Counted from the stretch's first letter, positions 29,249-39,749 are shown. The stretch: DNA of 48,366 nt from Saprospirales bacterium (GCA_947459365.1 CANHDG010000003.1:1-48366); one strand, 5' to 3'. The notes: a model not told the origin generated them from the sequence alone. Numbers and translations are program-made.

Positions 29249-30055
29249 CTAAACAGAAACATCAAACTCCCTCAATGCGTCATTCAAGGAAACCTTCTTG
29301 TCCGTACTTTCTTTGCGCTGTCCAATGATCAATGCACAGGGTACTTGAAACTGCCCAGCAGGAAATTCCCGAACGTAACTTCCCGGAATCACCACCGAAC
29401 GGGGAGGAACATAGCCTCTGTACTCAATCGGATCTGGCCCAGTAACATCAATAATATGGGTACTCTGTGTTAATACCACATTTGCACCTAACACCGCTTC
29501 TGTGCCCACCCGAACTCCCTCAACAACAATACTGCGAGAACCAATAAAACAATTATCCTCAATAATGGTCGGAGTAGCTTGTGGCGGTTCTAATACCCCT
29601 CCGATCCCTACGCCACCAGCAAGATGAACATTTCTTCCAATCTGGGCACAAGACCCAACAGTAGCCCAGGTATCAACCATCGTACCACTGCCTACCCAAG
29701 CACCAATATTAACATAAGATGGCATTAATATAGCCCCCTTCTCAATAAAAGAACCATAGCGGGCCACTGCCTGCGGTACCACTCGAACCCCTTTTGCCTC
29801 AAACCCCTTCTTTAACGGAATTTTGTCATAAAATTCAAATGGACCCGCCTCAATCGTTTTCATCTCCTGAATGGGAAAGTACAAAATCACCGCTTTCTTC
29901 ACCCACTCATGTGTAATCCACTGTCCTCCAGCAGGCTCTGCAACGCGCAACTCGCCGGTATCCAACAGTTCTATCACACTTCTAATCGCTTTCTTTACTT
30001 CTTCCTGTTGTAAAAGGGAGCGATCCTCCCATGCTTTTTCAATTATTTCTTTCAT
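29249..30055 (-). CDS. dapD: 2,3,4,5-tetrahydropyridine-2,6-dicarboxylate N-succinyltransferase
   Basis: 268 aa; left-handed beta-helix hexapeptides; MPSYVNIGAWVGSGTMVDTWATVGSCAQIGRNVHLAGGVGIGGVLEPPQA. Confidence 0.96.
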   Translation of the reverse strand: MKEIIEKAWEDRSLLQQEEVKKAIRSVIELLDTGELRVAEPAGGQWITHEWVKKAVILYFPIQEMKTIEAGPFEFYDKIPLKKGFEAKGVRVVPQAVARYGSFIEKGAILMPSYVNIGAWVGSGTMVDTWATVGSCAQIGRNVHLAGGVGIGGVLEPPQATPTIIEDNCFIGSRSIVVEGVRVGTEAVLGANVVLTQSTHIIDVTGPDPIEYRGYVPPRSVVIPGSYVREFPAGQFQVPCALIIGQRKESTDKKVSLNDALREFDVSV

Positions 30056-30061
30056 CGATAA

Positions 30062-31054
30062 TTATATAAAGCCCTCCCTAACGAGGTCGTGTAAATGTAT
30101 CATTCCAAGGTACCTACCCTCTTCATCCACCACCAAAAGTTGAGTGATAGAATGCTCCCGCATCTCCTGAAGGGCATCAATAGCCATCGCCTCAGGTCGG
30201 ATAAACCTGGGATTTGAGGTCTGCAAATCGACCGCCTTAAGCAAATGCCATTCTGTAGGCTGCTTTCGCTCCAACATCCGGCGCAAATCCCCATCTGTTA
30301 TGATTCCAGTTGGCCTACCCTCCTCATCCACTACAGCCGTTGCACCAAGCCGTTTGGCAGACATCTCCAACAAAACCATTGATAACCCAGCATCGCCCGG
30401 CACAACCGCCTTCTCATGAAGAAGATAAAGATCCCTTACCCGTAAATACAACTGCTTTCCTAACGCTCCACCAGGGTGGTAGCGAGCAAAATCATCCGAC
30501 GTAAATCCTCGTAAAGCAATCAAAGAGGTCGCAAGCGCATCACCAAGCGCCATCTGAGAAGTGGTACTAGCTGTTGGCGCTAAGTTGTTGGGATCCGCCT
30601 CCCGATCAATAGGCGTCCATAACAAAAAATCGGCCTGCCGCGCTAAAAAAGACTGTTGCTGAGCCGTCATTGCGATTAACGGGTTCCCAAATCGCTTTAC
30701 CAACGGGACCAAAACCTTTATCTCGGGCGTTTCACCACTTTTTGAAATGCACAATACCAAATCACTAGGCTGAATCATTCCAATATCCCCGTGAATCGCA
30801 TCTGCTGCATGCAAAAACAAGGCCGGCTGCCCCGTTGAATTTAACGTAGCAACAATCTTTTGTGCCACCACCGCACTCTTCCCTATTCCCGTCACCACTA
30901 ACCGACCCGATCCCGCTGCAATCGCCTCCACACAATCTACAAAAGCATCTGACTGGCCAATAGATCGCTCTAAGGCCTCTAGCGCAGCAGCTTCAATTCG
31001 CAGAGCACGTTGCGCATTCTCTCGTATTAATTGCTTAATTGACATTTTTTTCAA
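30062..31054 (-). CDS. kdsD: KpsF/GutQ family arabinose-5-phosphate isomerase
   Basis: 330 aa; SIS domain (GSGRLVVTGIGKSAVVAQKIVATLNSTGQPALFLHAADAIHGDIGMI) plus two CBS domains. Confidence 0.93.
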   Translation of the reverse strand: MKKMSIKQLIRENAQRALRIEAAALEALERSIGQSDAFVDCVEAIAAGSGRLVVTGIGKSAVVAQKIVATLNSTGQPALFLHAADAIHGDIGMIQPSDLVLCISKSGETPEIKVLVPLVKRFGNPLIAMTAQQQSFLARQADFLLWTPIDREADPNNLAPTASTTSQMALGDALATSLIALRGFTSDDFARYHPGGALGKQLYLRVRDLYLLHEKAVVPGDAGLSMVLLEMSAKRLGATAVVDEEGRPTGIITDGDLRRMLERKQPTEWHLLKAVDLQTSNPRFIRPEAMAIDALQEMREHSITQLLVVDEEGRYLGMIHLHDLVREGFI

Positions 31055-31153
31055 TAATTAATCAGACTCCACACCAAACAGGAAACATACACTATAACCA
31101 CCTCTCCCAACACTCCGCCTAGTACCCAGCTAATTTAATGCGGCTCTCCTGAC

Positions 31154-32731
31154 TTATTCACTCGTGAACCGGAATTCTATCTTGGGAAAAGCCTCCTGAA
31201 CGGTTTGTAAAACCCAAGCTGTTTCGGCAAGAAAAACCCAATTTCCATCTTTGTCCTTAGCTATATCTCGCTTTCGGCGATCTAAAAACTCCTTCAAATC
31301 AGCCGCATTTTCGGCATGAACCCATGTTGCTTTGTACAAACTAACAGGCTCATATCGACATTTAGCACTGTACTCACTCTCCAAACGATGCTGAATAACC
31401 TCAAACTGCAATGCACCAACCGTACCAATAATTCTACGGCCATCGCTCTGACGCGTAAACATCTGTGCCACACCCTCATCCATCAACTGATCCAAGCCTT
31501 TTGCAAATTGCTTTTGCTTAAGTGGGTCCGCATTCTCAACATACCGAAACTGCTCCGGACTAAATGCAGGTAAGCCCTTAAAGTGTAATATCTCCCCTTC
31601 TGTTAAGCTGTCGCCAATCTTAAAATTACCAGAATCGTACAATCCAATAACATCTCCTGGATACGCCTCCTCCAACAACGTCTTCCTGGATGCCATGAAT
31701 GCTGTCGGATTCGGAAACTTCATATCACGACCCAGCCGAATGTGCCGGTAGTTCTTATTGCGCTCAAATTTACCTGAACAAACACGAAGAAAGGCAATAC
31801 GATCCCGGTGCCGGGGATCCATATTCGCAAATATCTTGAAAATAAATCCCGAAAATTTCTCCTCCTTGGGATCCACAATCCGCTCCTCCGTTGGACGCGA
31901 TAACGGTGGCGGAGCAATTTCCACAAAACAATCTAACATTTCTTTTACCCCAAAATTGTTAACCGCCGACCCAAAAAAGACTGGGCAGATATTTCCCTGT
32001 TCGTAATCTTCTTGCGTAAACGATGGATAAACAGTCTCAACCATCTCAACCTCCGACCTCAATTCTTTAGCAGCAGTATCTCCAATGTACCGCTCTAAAT
32101 CAGGATCCGATAAATCCTCGAAAACAATCAAGTCGCCCTCATTATGCGTCCCATGAGGGTTAAATAATATCAAGGATTTTTGATATAAGTCATATACTCC
32201 CTTAAACCGCTGACCCATTCCAATAGGCCAAGAAAGCGGCTTTACCTTCACCTCCAACTTCTGCTCAATCTCATCAAGTAAATCAAATGGATCCTTCCCC
32301 TCCCTGTCCATCTTGTTCACAAAAAAAATAATCGGCGTATGACGCATCCGACACACCTTTGTTAACTTCTCCGTCTGCTTCTCAACCCCATTCGCAACAT
32401 CCACTACCACAATCGCAGAATCCACAGCAGTTAACGTACGGTACGTATCTTCAGCAAAATCCTCGTGACCCGGGGTATCCAAAATGTTGATCTGTAAATC
32501 CCTATACTCAAAACCCATTACAGACGTACTGACCGAAATTCCGCGCTGCCGCTCAATTTCCATAAAGTCTGAAACTGTACCCTTCTTAATTTTATTACTT
32601 TTAACAGCACCCGCCGTCTGTATAGCCCCTCCAAATAGGAGCAGCTTCTCCGTTAACGTAGTCTTTCCGGCATCCGGGTGCGCTATAACAGCAAATGTCT
32701 TCCGACGACTTATTTCCGACTGTAATGACAT
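31154..32731 (-). CDS. prfC: Peptide chain release factor 3
   Basis: 525 aa; FAVIAHPDAGKTTLTEKLLLFGGAIQTAGAVK, DTPGHEDFAEDTYRTLTAVDSA, FVNKMDREGKDPFDLLDEIE. Confidence 0.97.
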   Translation of the reverse strand: MSLQSEISRRKTFAVIAHPDAGKTTLTEKLLLFGGAIQTAGAVKSNKIKKGTVSDFMEIERQRGISVSTSVMGFEYRDLQINILDTPGHEDFAEDTYRTLTAVDSAIVVVDVANGVEKQTEKLTKVCRMRHTPIIFFVNKMDREGKDPFDLLDEIEQKLEVKVKPLSWPIGMGQRFKGVYDLYQKSLILFNPHGTHNEGDLIVFEDLSDPDLERYIGDTAAKELRSEVEMVETVYPSFTQEDYEQGNICPVFFGSAVNNFGVKEMLDCFVEIAPPPLSRPTEERIVDPKEEKFSGFIFKIFANMDPRHRDRIAFLRVCSGKFERNKNYRHIRLGRDMKFPNPTAFMASRKTLLEEAYPGDVIGLYDSGNFKIGDSLTEGEILHFKGLPAFSPEQFRYVENADPLKQKQFAKGLDQLMDEGVAQMFTRQSDGRRIIGTVGALQFEVIQHRLESEYSAKCRYEPVSLYKATWVHAENAADLKEFLDRRKRDIAKDKDGNWVFLAETAWVLQTVQEAFPKIEFRFTSE

Positions 32732-32962
32732 ATTTTTATTTTCGCTCGCTCAAAACAAGCGCAAAGGTAGTATTAATCTATTCAAAAGGTAGGACCAACC
32801 AACGGCTATTATCTTTATTATTTTGCCCTTTTACCCGCCTTTATTACACGTTGGTCTATTTATAACTCAACTTTTATACTCAATTTTGGTTTTTTGCGTT
32901 TTAAATTATTATTAAATGAGCTGGCAATACCCAGACTAATTAACGTAAACTATTTCGGACTA

Positions 32963-34672
32963 ATGACTTTTAAGAGTAAAATGCTGACAGGGGCCATGTG
33001 CCTCGCCATCCTAAGCGCAAATGCGCAACAAAAAGCACCCGATAACTGGTTCACCTTGGACCCTGCAAAGGACAATGTACTTGGAACTAGTGCAGATGCG
33101 GCACAAGAAATGCTAAAAGCCAAAGGGAAAAAAGGCCAAACAGTAATCGTAGCCGTCCTGGACTCCGGCGTTGAAGCCGATCACGATGATTTGAAAGAGG
33201 TAATGTGGGTAAACCCCAATGAAATAGCTGGCAATGGTATCGATGATGATGGAAATGGTTATATCGATGACATCCACGGTTGGAATTTCATCGGTGGAAA
33301 AGACGGCAAAAACGTTGATATAGATTCCTACGAACTTACCCGCGAATACGTACGCCTTAAAAAGAGATTCGCAGGCGCTGACCCAGCTAAACTTTACGGA
33401 GAAGCAAAAAAAGAGTACGACTACTACCAAAAGGTAAAAGAAACCTTCGAAGAAAAACGAGGTGAGCTCGCTGGACAAAAAGAAAAAACAATGTCCCAAT
33501 TCATAAAGATTGATGAGGCATTCACCACCGCACAAAAGGCATTAAATAAAAAGGAAATCTTAGAAGCTGACCTAGCAACCCTGATGGCAAGCGAAGATAA
33601 AGCCACCAAAGAAGCAGGCACCACGCTCGATGGTCTCTACAAAAAGGGATTGACACAAAAAGACTACCTCGACCAAAAAGAAAAAACTTCCGCCTACTTC
33701 GACCAAGGCCTTAACTACGGCTATAATCCCGATTTTGATCCTCGCTCTATCGTGGGTGATCGCTACGACGACTTGACAGATCGCTTCTACGGAAATAATG
33801 ACGTGGAAGGCCCTGATGCAAGCCACGGAACACACGTAGCTGGTATCATCGCAGCCTCCAGAAATAATGGCCTAGGCGTTCGCGGTGTTGCAGAAAATGT
33901 CCGCATTATGAGTGTTCGCTGCGTCCCCGATGGCGACGAACGGGATAAGGATGTTGCCAATGCTATCCGCTATGCGGTAGATAATGGTGCCAGCATCATT
34001 AATATGTCCTTCGGAAAAGGCTATAGCCCCAATAAAAAATACGTGGACGAAGCCGTTAAATACGCCGCAGAACACGATGTTCTTTTGGTACACGCCGCCG
34101 GTAACGATGCTGAAAACAATGATACCGACCCCAACTTCCCAAATGATGGTTACCAAGACCCTATCAAAAAGGGACTTTTTGGAAAAGAAAAAACAGCGCC
34201 AAACTGGCTGGAAATCGGTGCGCTTAACTGGCGCCCAGCCGAAAAGCGTCCCGCCTCTTTCTCTAATTATGGAAAGAAAAACGTTGACCTTTTCTCACCT
34301 GGTGTAGCCATCTATTCCACTGTCCCTGACAATGGATACGCCTCCTTCCAAGGAACCTCAATGGCAGCTCCTGCCGCAGCTGGTGTCGCAGCTATCCTAC
34401 GCTCACACTACCCAGATCTCTCCGCTAAACAGGTGGCTGATATCCTCATCAAGTCCGTTGTAAAGCAAGACGGTGAAGTAAACAAACCAGGTAGTACCGA
34501 AAAAGTGAAGTTCTCTGAACTAAGTGTCAGCGGTGGCGTAATCAGCGCAACAAACGCCGTAGCTATGGCAGACAAAACAAAAGCTAAACGCAATAAAAAA
34601 GCTGTTTGGCAAGACGCCGGAATGGGTAAAATGGCAAAAATTAAGGATGCTACAAAAAAGGATAAAGCGTAA
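32963..34672 (+). CDS. S8 family serine peptidase, secreted
   Basis: Internal start at 32963 gives a signal peptide (SKMLTGAMCLAILSANAQ); catalytic VAVLDSGVEADHDDL, SHGTHVAGIIAA and GTSMAAPAAAGVAAIL motifs. Confidence 0.93.
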   Translation: MTFKSKMLTGAMCLAILSANAQQKAPDNWFTLDPAKDNVLGTSADAAQEMLKAKGKKGQTVIVAVLDSGVEADHDDLKEVMWVNPNEIAGNGIDDDGNGYIDDIHGWNFIGGKDGKNVDIDSYELTREYVRLKKRFAGADPAKLYGEAKKEYDYYQKVKETFEEKRGELAGQKEKTMSQFIKIDEAFTTAQKALNKKEILEADLATLMASEDKATKEAGTTLDGLYKKGLTQKDYLDQKEKTSAYFDQGLNYGYNPDFDPRSIVGDRYDDLTDRFYGNNDVEGPDASHGTHVAGIIAASRNNGLGVRGVAENVRIMSVRCVPDGDERDKDVANAIRYAVDNGASIINMSFGKGYSPNKKYVDEAVKYAAEHDVLLVHAAGNDAENNDTDPNFPNDGYQDPIKKGLFGKEKTAPNWLEIGALNWRPAEKRPASFSNYGKKNVDLFSPGVAIYSTVPDNGYASFQGTSMAAPAAAGVAAILRSHYPDLSAKQVADILIKSVVKQDGEVNKPGSTEKVKFSELSVSGGVISATNAVAMADKTKAKRNKKAVWQDAGMGKMAKIKDATKKDKA

Positions 34673-34691
34673 GCTCAACAAATCCTAAATT

Positions 34692-34740
34692 AAAAAAGCG
34701 GATAATACGGGGTTTATTCCTGCATTATCCGCTTTTTTAT
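34692..34740 (+). terminator. Rho-independent terminator after the S8 peptidase
   Basis: aaaaaagcggataat ... attatccgctttttt; symmetric, could serve both strands. Confidence 0.85.
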
Positions 34741-34768
34741 TGATAATAATCCCTTGGCCCACACTTAA

Positions 34769-36868
34769 TTAATATGCCCCAAAATATCGACGAAGAAACC
34801 ACTCCAATGTTAATAAAAAAGCCAACAAGGCAAATATCCATTTCAAATTAATCAGCGGACTCGTTTCCTTCGTCTCGTATAAAACAGGTTTAATCGCCGA
34901 TTTCTGTTGTATTATCTCAGCGAGACCCATAAGCCCAGAACCTCCCACCAATACCCCTCCAGATTGTTCAGATAGCTGCCTCAACAAGGAATGATTGGCC
35001 GTCGTAGCAAAAAATTCCAACTGCAGCGGCCGAACACTAAACCGCCCCTCATACACCATGGATTGACCATTAAAGTTCGTATTCGCTTTGAACGTGTAAT
35101 TGCCAACCGGTAATATACCCGCATCTAATGCATATGCCTTCCCAGATTTATTGAACGTATACATAAATTCTCTACCATCCACGTGCCGTACCGATAAAGA
35201 AACATCCGAATCATTTGTTAATTCGTAGTTGTCATTGTATAACTCCGCAGAAAAAAGAACTTGCTCATTCTCGTTAAAAACCGTCTTCGCAAGTGAAACC
35301 CTAAACTTCCGTTTATCCTCCTTCAAGGAAAGATACTGAACCGTCTTCCCCATCAATTCATCGAAAATATCCTGATTTTGATGCTGCAAAAAATCAAACA
35401 TCCTCCACTTCCATAAACCCTCCCCAATAAAAACACCTGTTTTTACACCATTCTCTTCCCCTACAACTAACAATGGCTGATCCGTATCCACCTTGCCAAT
35501 TCGCTTGCGTAACACCACCTGCCCAATCGGTGTCTCATTAAAGTTCCCAAAAGGAGACACCACAGGATTAAACTTAGGCAATTCAGAAGCTAGTCGAGTG
35601 TCCAAACTAAAAGACGCAAATTGCTTCGATACAACACCCTGAACATCATCACTCTGGCTACCATCACTTTGAGCCACCACCAAACCCTGCACTTGCGTTA
35701 ATGCACTAAAATTAGTCTGCATACCCACAATAAACAACCTGGGTATCCTACGTTCATCCAAAACTCGAAACACTCCAGAAAGGTCATTGCTCCTGGAAGG
35801 AAGATTGTGCAACACCACAAAGTCAAACTTACTCACGTCCAACCCAGGCATCCCAGCATACCCTACCGTAACCGCATAGTTCTTGTTCAAATCAAGCATC
35901 TGGCGAAGCGCACTGACATCAGGATGCGGACTGTTCGCTAAAAGTAGGATTTTTTGCCGCGCGTCTAATACGTCAATGAAAAGTTCTCGGGTGTTATTAA
36001 CCGTACTCACTTCCCCCGGAATAGTGCTCAAAGACACTACGTACTGAGCAACTCCAGGACGTGCTGTCTCCAACTCGACCGTTTTTGTAACAAAAAAATC
36101 CTTCCCAGAAACATTCACAGGAATCGTTTGCAGGTTCTCAACACGATCTCCTTCCCGACGACCAATCGTTAAAACACTCTGTGAACCAGCACAATTAGTT
36201 GCAGCAACATCTACCTGAAGAATGAAGCGATCTCCTAAATAAACAATGTTATTGTGAAAAACACGTTTCAAAAACAAATCTTTCTTAGGCGTCGTATCGC
36301 CCAGTGCTACGGTATACACAGGGACATTCATAGCTGACTTTCCATAAACCGGATTGCTGCCCTCATTGTAAATACCATCTGTAGCTAAAACAATAGCCCC
36401 CAAATTTTGTGCCCCGTACCGATCATGTGCCTCTTGTACAGCTTCCGACAAGTTTGTCACCTTATCCCGAAAATCAAAATCAACGCTATCTCGAACCTGA
36501 TCACCAAACGCAAGCTCCCGAACCTCATACCGATCGCTTAAAACCGTTTTAAGTTGCTGCCAATCTTGTCTGTATTGGGTTAAAACCTCGCCGGATAATT
36601 CACCACCAATACTCTCAGACTGATCCTGAAGCAACGTGATAACAGGCTTCCGCACCTCAATTACAGTTCGCTTGAGTAAAGGAGAGAGAAGCAAACCACT
36701 AATCAGTGTAACAACTATCCAACGTAACGCAAACAAAAACCGGCGATAAAGCAGCGGCTTCTCAACAAACGTTACATCCCTATAATATAATAACGAAGCG
36801 TATCCTAATCCAAGCAAGACACACAATACTAAAAACCATGAAGGGTATTGAAACGATAACTCAGGCAT
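34769..36868 (-). CDS. Membrane-anchored protein with a vWA-like domain
   Basis: 699 aa; N-terminal two TM segments, TLLQDQSESIGG (MIDAS-like DxSxS), LGAIVLATDGIYNEGSNPVYG, C-terminal TM. Confidence 0.72.
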   Translation of the reverse strand: MPELSFQYPSWFLVLCVLLGLGYASLLYYRDVTFVEKPLLYRRFLFALRWIVVTLISGLLLSPLLKRTVIEVRKPVITLLQDQSESIGGELSGEVLTQYRQDWQQLKTVLSDRYEVRELAFGDQVRDSVDFDFRDKVTNLSEAVQEAHDRYGAQNLGAIVLATDGIYNEGSNPVYGKSAMNVPVYTVALGDTTPKKDLFLKRVFHNNIVYLGDRFILQVDVAATNCAGSQSVLTIGRREGDRVENLQTIPVNVSGKDFFVTKTVELETARPGVAQYVVSLSTIPGEVSTVNNTRELFIDVLDARQKILLLANSPHPDVSALRQMLDLNKNYAVTVGYAGMPGLDVSKFDFVVLHNLPSRSNDLSGVFRVLDERRIPRLFIVGMQTNFSALTQVQGLVVAQSDGSQSDDVQGVVSKQFASFSLDTRLASELPKFNPVVSPFGNFNETPIGQVVLRKRIGKVDTDQPLLVVGEENGVKTGVFIGEGLWKWRMFDFLQHQNQDIFDELMGKTVQYLSLKEDKRKFRVSLAKTVFNENEQVLFSAELYNDNYELTNDSDVSLSVRHVDGREFMYTFNKSGKAYALDAGILPVGNYTFKANTNFNGQSMVYEGRFSVRPLQLEFFATTANHSLLRQLSEQSGGVLVGGSGLMGLAEIIQQKSAIKPVLYETKETSPLINLKWIFALLAFLLTLEWFLRRYFGAY

Positions 36869-36944
36869 CAGGAATGATTTTTTTCGGGATGAAACCCGTT
36901 TTCAATTGTTAAAAGCACAAAGTTGCAGAAAAAGTAGCAACCCT

Positions 36945-37586
36945 CTAACGAATTATCCCAAAAAACAATAGCTGTAACCCGAGCAGCACCACGGTCGAGC
37001 TGTTTCGAAGAGCAGGAGTCATCAGCCTGAAATAAGCCCCTGAAATAATCAAAGATACCAAAAACCAACCAAAATAATTTTCCATCGGTGGATAACCGAC
37101 CTCCCAAGTCCAATAACCCAACTGAATCGCACCGGGCTCAATCCACCAATCCAATGCAGTACACCCCATAGCTCCCAAAATTGCACCTAAATAACCAGGG
37201 GTTTTAGACGGCAATACCCGCCAAATCACTTCGTTGACAATTAAGGTGACCAAAAGCCAATTTGCACCAATCATTAAGGGAGTCGACCATAACTTTGGTC
37301 CCAACGCCTGACCGTAAGCATAGTCACCAAACAAAAGCCCAGTGTTAACACCCAATACCTCTGAAAGATAACCTATCATAAAGGCCCCAGCCATCCAAGA
37401 AAATGTCCGGATAGTGTGCAGCGGCTGATGCTGAATCAACACAAACAACGAAACCAATAAACTAAAAGGGGTCATCGAAACAAACCAGTCCTTCCAAGAG
37501 GAATGCATCCCAATTAATCCCGAAACGTAGACGATAACGGTGAAGATAAGGGCAGCTTTTTTTGCCATACTAGATTTCCAATCCAT
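36945..37586 (-). CDS. Carotenoid biosynthesis protein, CruF-like hydratase family
   Basis: 213 aa polytopic; FMIGYLSEVLGVNTGLLFGDYAYG...LGPKLWSTPLMIGANWLLV...MGCTALDWWIEPGAIQLGYWTWE. Confidence 0.82.
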   Translation of the reverse strand: MDWKSSMAKKAALIFTVIVYVSGLIGMHSSWKDWFVSMTPFSLLVSLFVLIQHQPLHTIRTFSWMAGAFMIGYLSEVLGVNTGLLFGDYAYGQALGPKLWSTPLMIGANWLLVTLIVNEVIWRVLPSKTPGYLGAILGAMGCTALDWWIEPGAIQLGYWTWEVGYPPMENYFGWFLVSLIISGAYFRLMTPALRNSSTVVLLGLQLLFFGIIR

Positions 37587-37660
37587 ACCCCTCTAACGAT
37601 GAAGAGCTGCTATTTGTTTAATACCGCTTTTTATTATTTGAAAATACCATAACCCCACCC

Positions 37661-38248
37661 CTAAATTACCCCACCCCATCCAAGCTTCCCTTCTACTACA
37701 TTTTGAATCATACGAATCCCTGCGTCATTCCGCATCGTTAAAACCGATTCTGGATGAAACTGAACCCCTTCAATTGGCCATCGCTGATGACGAATCCCCA
37801 TCACAACCCCATCACTCGAAACCGCACTGACCTCCATCTCCTGCGGAACATTGGAAACCGCCCAAGAGTGATACCTCGCGACCTCAATACCTTGCTCCAT
37901 TCCACTAAAAATACCCTTGCCGTCGTGCTGAATTTCTACAGCCTTCCCATGCATGGGTTGAATATTCTCCAGCACACCTCCAAAATATTCTGCAATCGCC
38001 TGATGACCAAGACACACTCCCAAAATTGGTTTTTGACAATAATAATAATCAATCACCTGCATCAAGTTTCCCGAATCCTTCGGTAATGCAGGACCCGGTG
38101 AAAGCACTAGTAAATCAAAAACCTCCTCCCTAAGCCGCCCCATAGAGGTCGTGTTCCGAACCACAGTCACACCCGATCCGAGGCTCCTGAAATAATCAAC
38201 TAAATTAAAAGTAAATGAATCAAAGTTGTCTAATACAAGAACCTTCAT
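37661..38248 (-). CDS. Anthranilate/aminodeoxychorismate synthase component II (glutamine amidotransferase)
   Basis: 195 aa; LVLDNFDSFTFNLVDYF, LLVLSPGPALPKDSG, ILGVCLGHQAIAEYFGG, GVQFHPESVLT. Confidence 0.93.
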   Translation of the reverse strand: MKVLVLDNFDSFTFNLVDYFRSLGSGVTVVRNTTSMGRLREEVFDLLVLSPGPALPKDSGNLMQVIDYYYCQKPILGVCLGHQAIAEYFGGVLENIQPMHGKAVEIQHDGKGIFSGMEQGIEVARYHSWAVSNVPQEMEVSAVSSDGVVMGIRHQRWPIEGVQFHPESVLTMRNDAGIRMIQNVVEGKLGWGGVI

Positions 38249-38251
38249 CCG

Positions 38252-39736
38252 CTAAGCCGTTTTCTCACTTAAAATACGATTTCGCCGCCGCAGAATCAAA
38301 TTGGACCCAAGAAGGGTCCCGATGACCATACCCAATATGCTCGCCATAAATCCCCATAGCATGGCAGGAATACTCAAAAGAATGGAGGTAAACGAAGAAT
38401 CGTCACCCACGCTACCTTCCCCTGGCAAGATCCAAAGGGCTATTATCCAAGCCGAAAATCCAGTAACCATCGACGCGATTGCACCTATGTTATTGGCACG
38501 ATCCCAGTATAGTCCAGCGATCAATGGAACAAATAAAGAAACAAGACTAAAGGCTGACGACTCGGAGACCAATGCATAAATATCATTACGCCAAACCGCC
38601 ATCCCCCCAGTAAAAACAGCAACGCCAACCAACGAGAGGCGCATAATTCGAAGCAACTGAGCATCTGTTAACTCCTTTTTATATAGCTTTTTGACCAAAT
38701 TCTCCCCAATAACAGTTGCAGGTGCCAACATCGCACCACTAGCGGTACTTAATATAGCGGACATCAATGCCCCAAAAAATAATATCTGTGTCCCAAGACC
38801 GTGGTATTTCAAAACCATCGTAGGAATCAAACCCTGCTTGTCACCTACCGCTAAATCTGGATGCAATAAACTTCCTGAATAGCTGATAACTAACGGTATA
38901 AATGCAACGGTCAGATACATAAAGGCAGCAACATAACAAGCAGTTACGGATGCACGTTCTGTACGCGCACTCATAACACGCTGAAAAACATCTTGCTGTG
39001 GTATACTCCCCAACCCAATCGTCATCCAAGCAGCCACCCACTCTATCATACTAATTGGATTACTTTTGGGGAAAAATCGAAAAAAATCTGGCTTGTCAAC
39101 CGGAGCTGACTTTATTAAAGCACCCAAGCCGCCTACTTCCCCTACTAAAATCACAGCAAGTATCACCAAACCTACCAAGATAACTAAGGTCTGAATGAAA
39201 TCCGTTACCGCAACCGCCCACAAGCCTCCCACATACGTGTACAACAAAACAAGGCCCGTACAAATTAAGACCCCCCACATCCTATCCAAACCACTAACCG
39301 TTTCTAAAATAATCGCAAGCGCTACTAATTGTGCCGCAATCCAACTGAAAAAAGAGGGCACCATAAACAAAGCAGACACTACTTCCGTAGTCTTACTAAA
39401 TCGAATCCGAAAAAAATCACTAAACGTTAATAAATTGCGCTTATACAAGGGCTTAGCAACCAACAATCCCGATAAGACCAAACACAAAGCAGCACCAAAA
39501 GGATCCTCAATAATTCCAGGAACCCCCTCATCAACGAAACGAGCAGATGCTCCCATCACCGTCTCAGAGCCAAACCACGTTGCAAACAGCGCACAAGCAG
39601 CCATAAATAAGGGCAACTGCTTGCCAGCAACCGCAAAGTCCGCAGCCGTCTTTACCCTACGACCCGCTAACCATCCTACCCACACAGTGATGACCATATA
39701 ACCTATAATGAAAGCTAACAGGGCCCCGTTTTGCAT
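38252..39736 (-). CDS. Sodium:solute symporter family protein
   Basis: 494 aa, about 13 TM; FATWFGSETVMGASARFVDEGVPGIIEDPFGAALCLVLSGLLVAK. Confidence 0.9.
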   Translation of the reverse strand: MQNGALLAFIIGYMVITVWVGWLAGRRVKTAADFAVAGKQLPLFMAACALFATWFGSETVMGASARFVDEGVPGIIEDPFGAALCLVLSGLLVAKPLYKRNLLTFSDFFRIRFSKTTEVVSALFMVPSFFSWIAAQLVALAIILETVSGLDRMWGVLICTGLVLLYTYVGGLWAVAVTDFIQTLVILVGLVILAVILVGEVGGLGALIKSAPVDKPDFFRFFPKSNPISMIEWVAAWMTIGLGSIPQQDVFQRVMSARTERASVTACYVAAFMYLTVAFIPLVISYSGSLLHPDLAVGDKQGLIPTMVLKYHGLGTQILFFGALMSAILSTASGAMLAPATVIGENLVKKLYKKELTDAQLLRIMRLSLVGVAVFTGGMAVWRNDIYALVSESSAFSLVSLFVPLIAGLYWDRANNIGAIASMVTGFSAWIIALWILPGEGSVGDDSSFTSILLSIPAMLWGFMASILGMVIGTLLGSNLILRRRNRILSEKTA

Positions 39737-39749
39737 AGATAGTAAGCAA

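Noticed and set aside
33113-34156. Several minus-strand ORFs (33113-33535, 33572-33835, 33872-34156) inside the S8 peptidase
   Set aside because: Antisense shadow ORFs; low-complexity hydrophobic translations, and the sense frame has all catalytic motifs.
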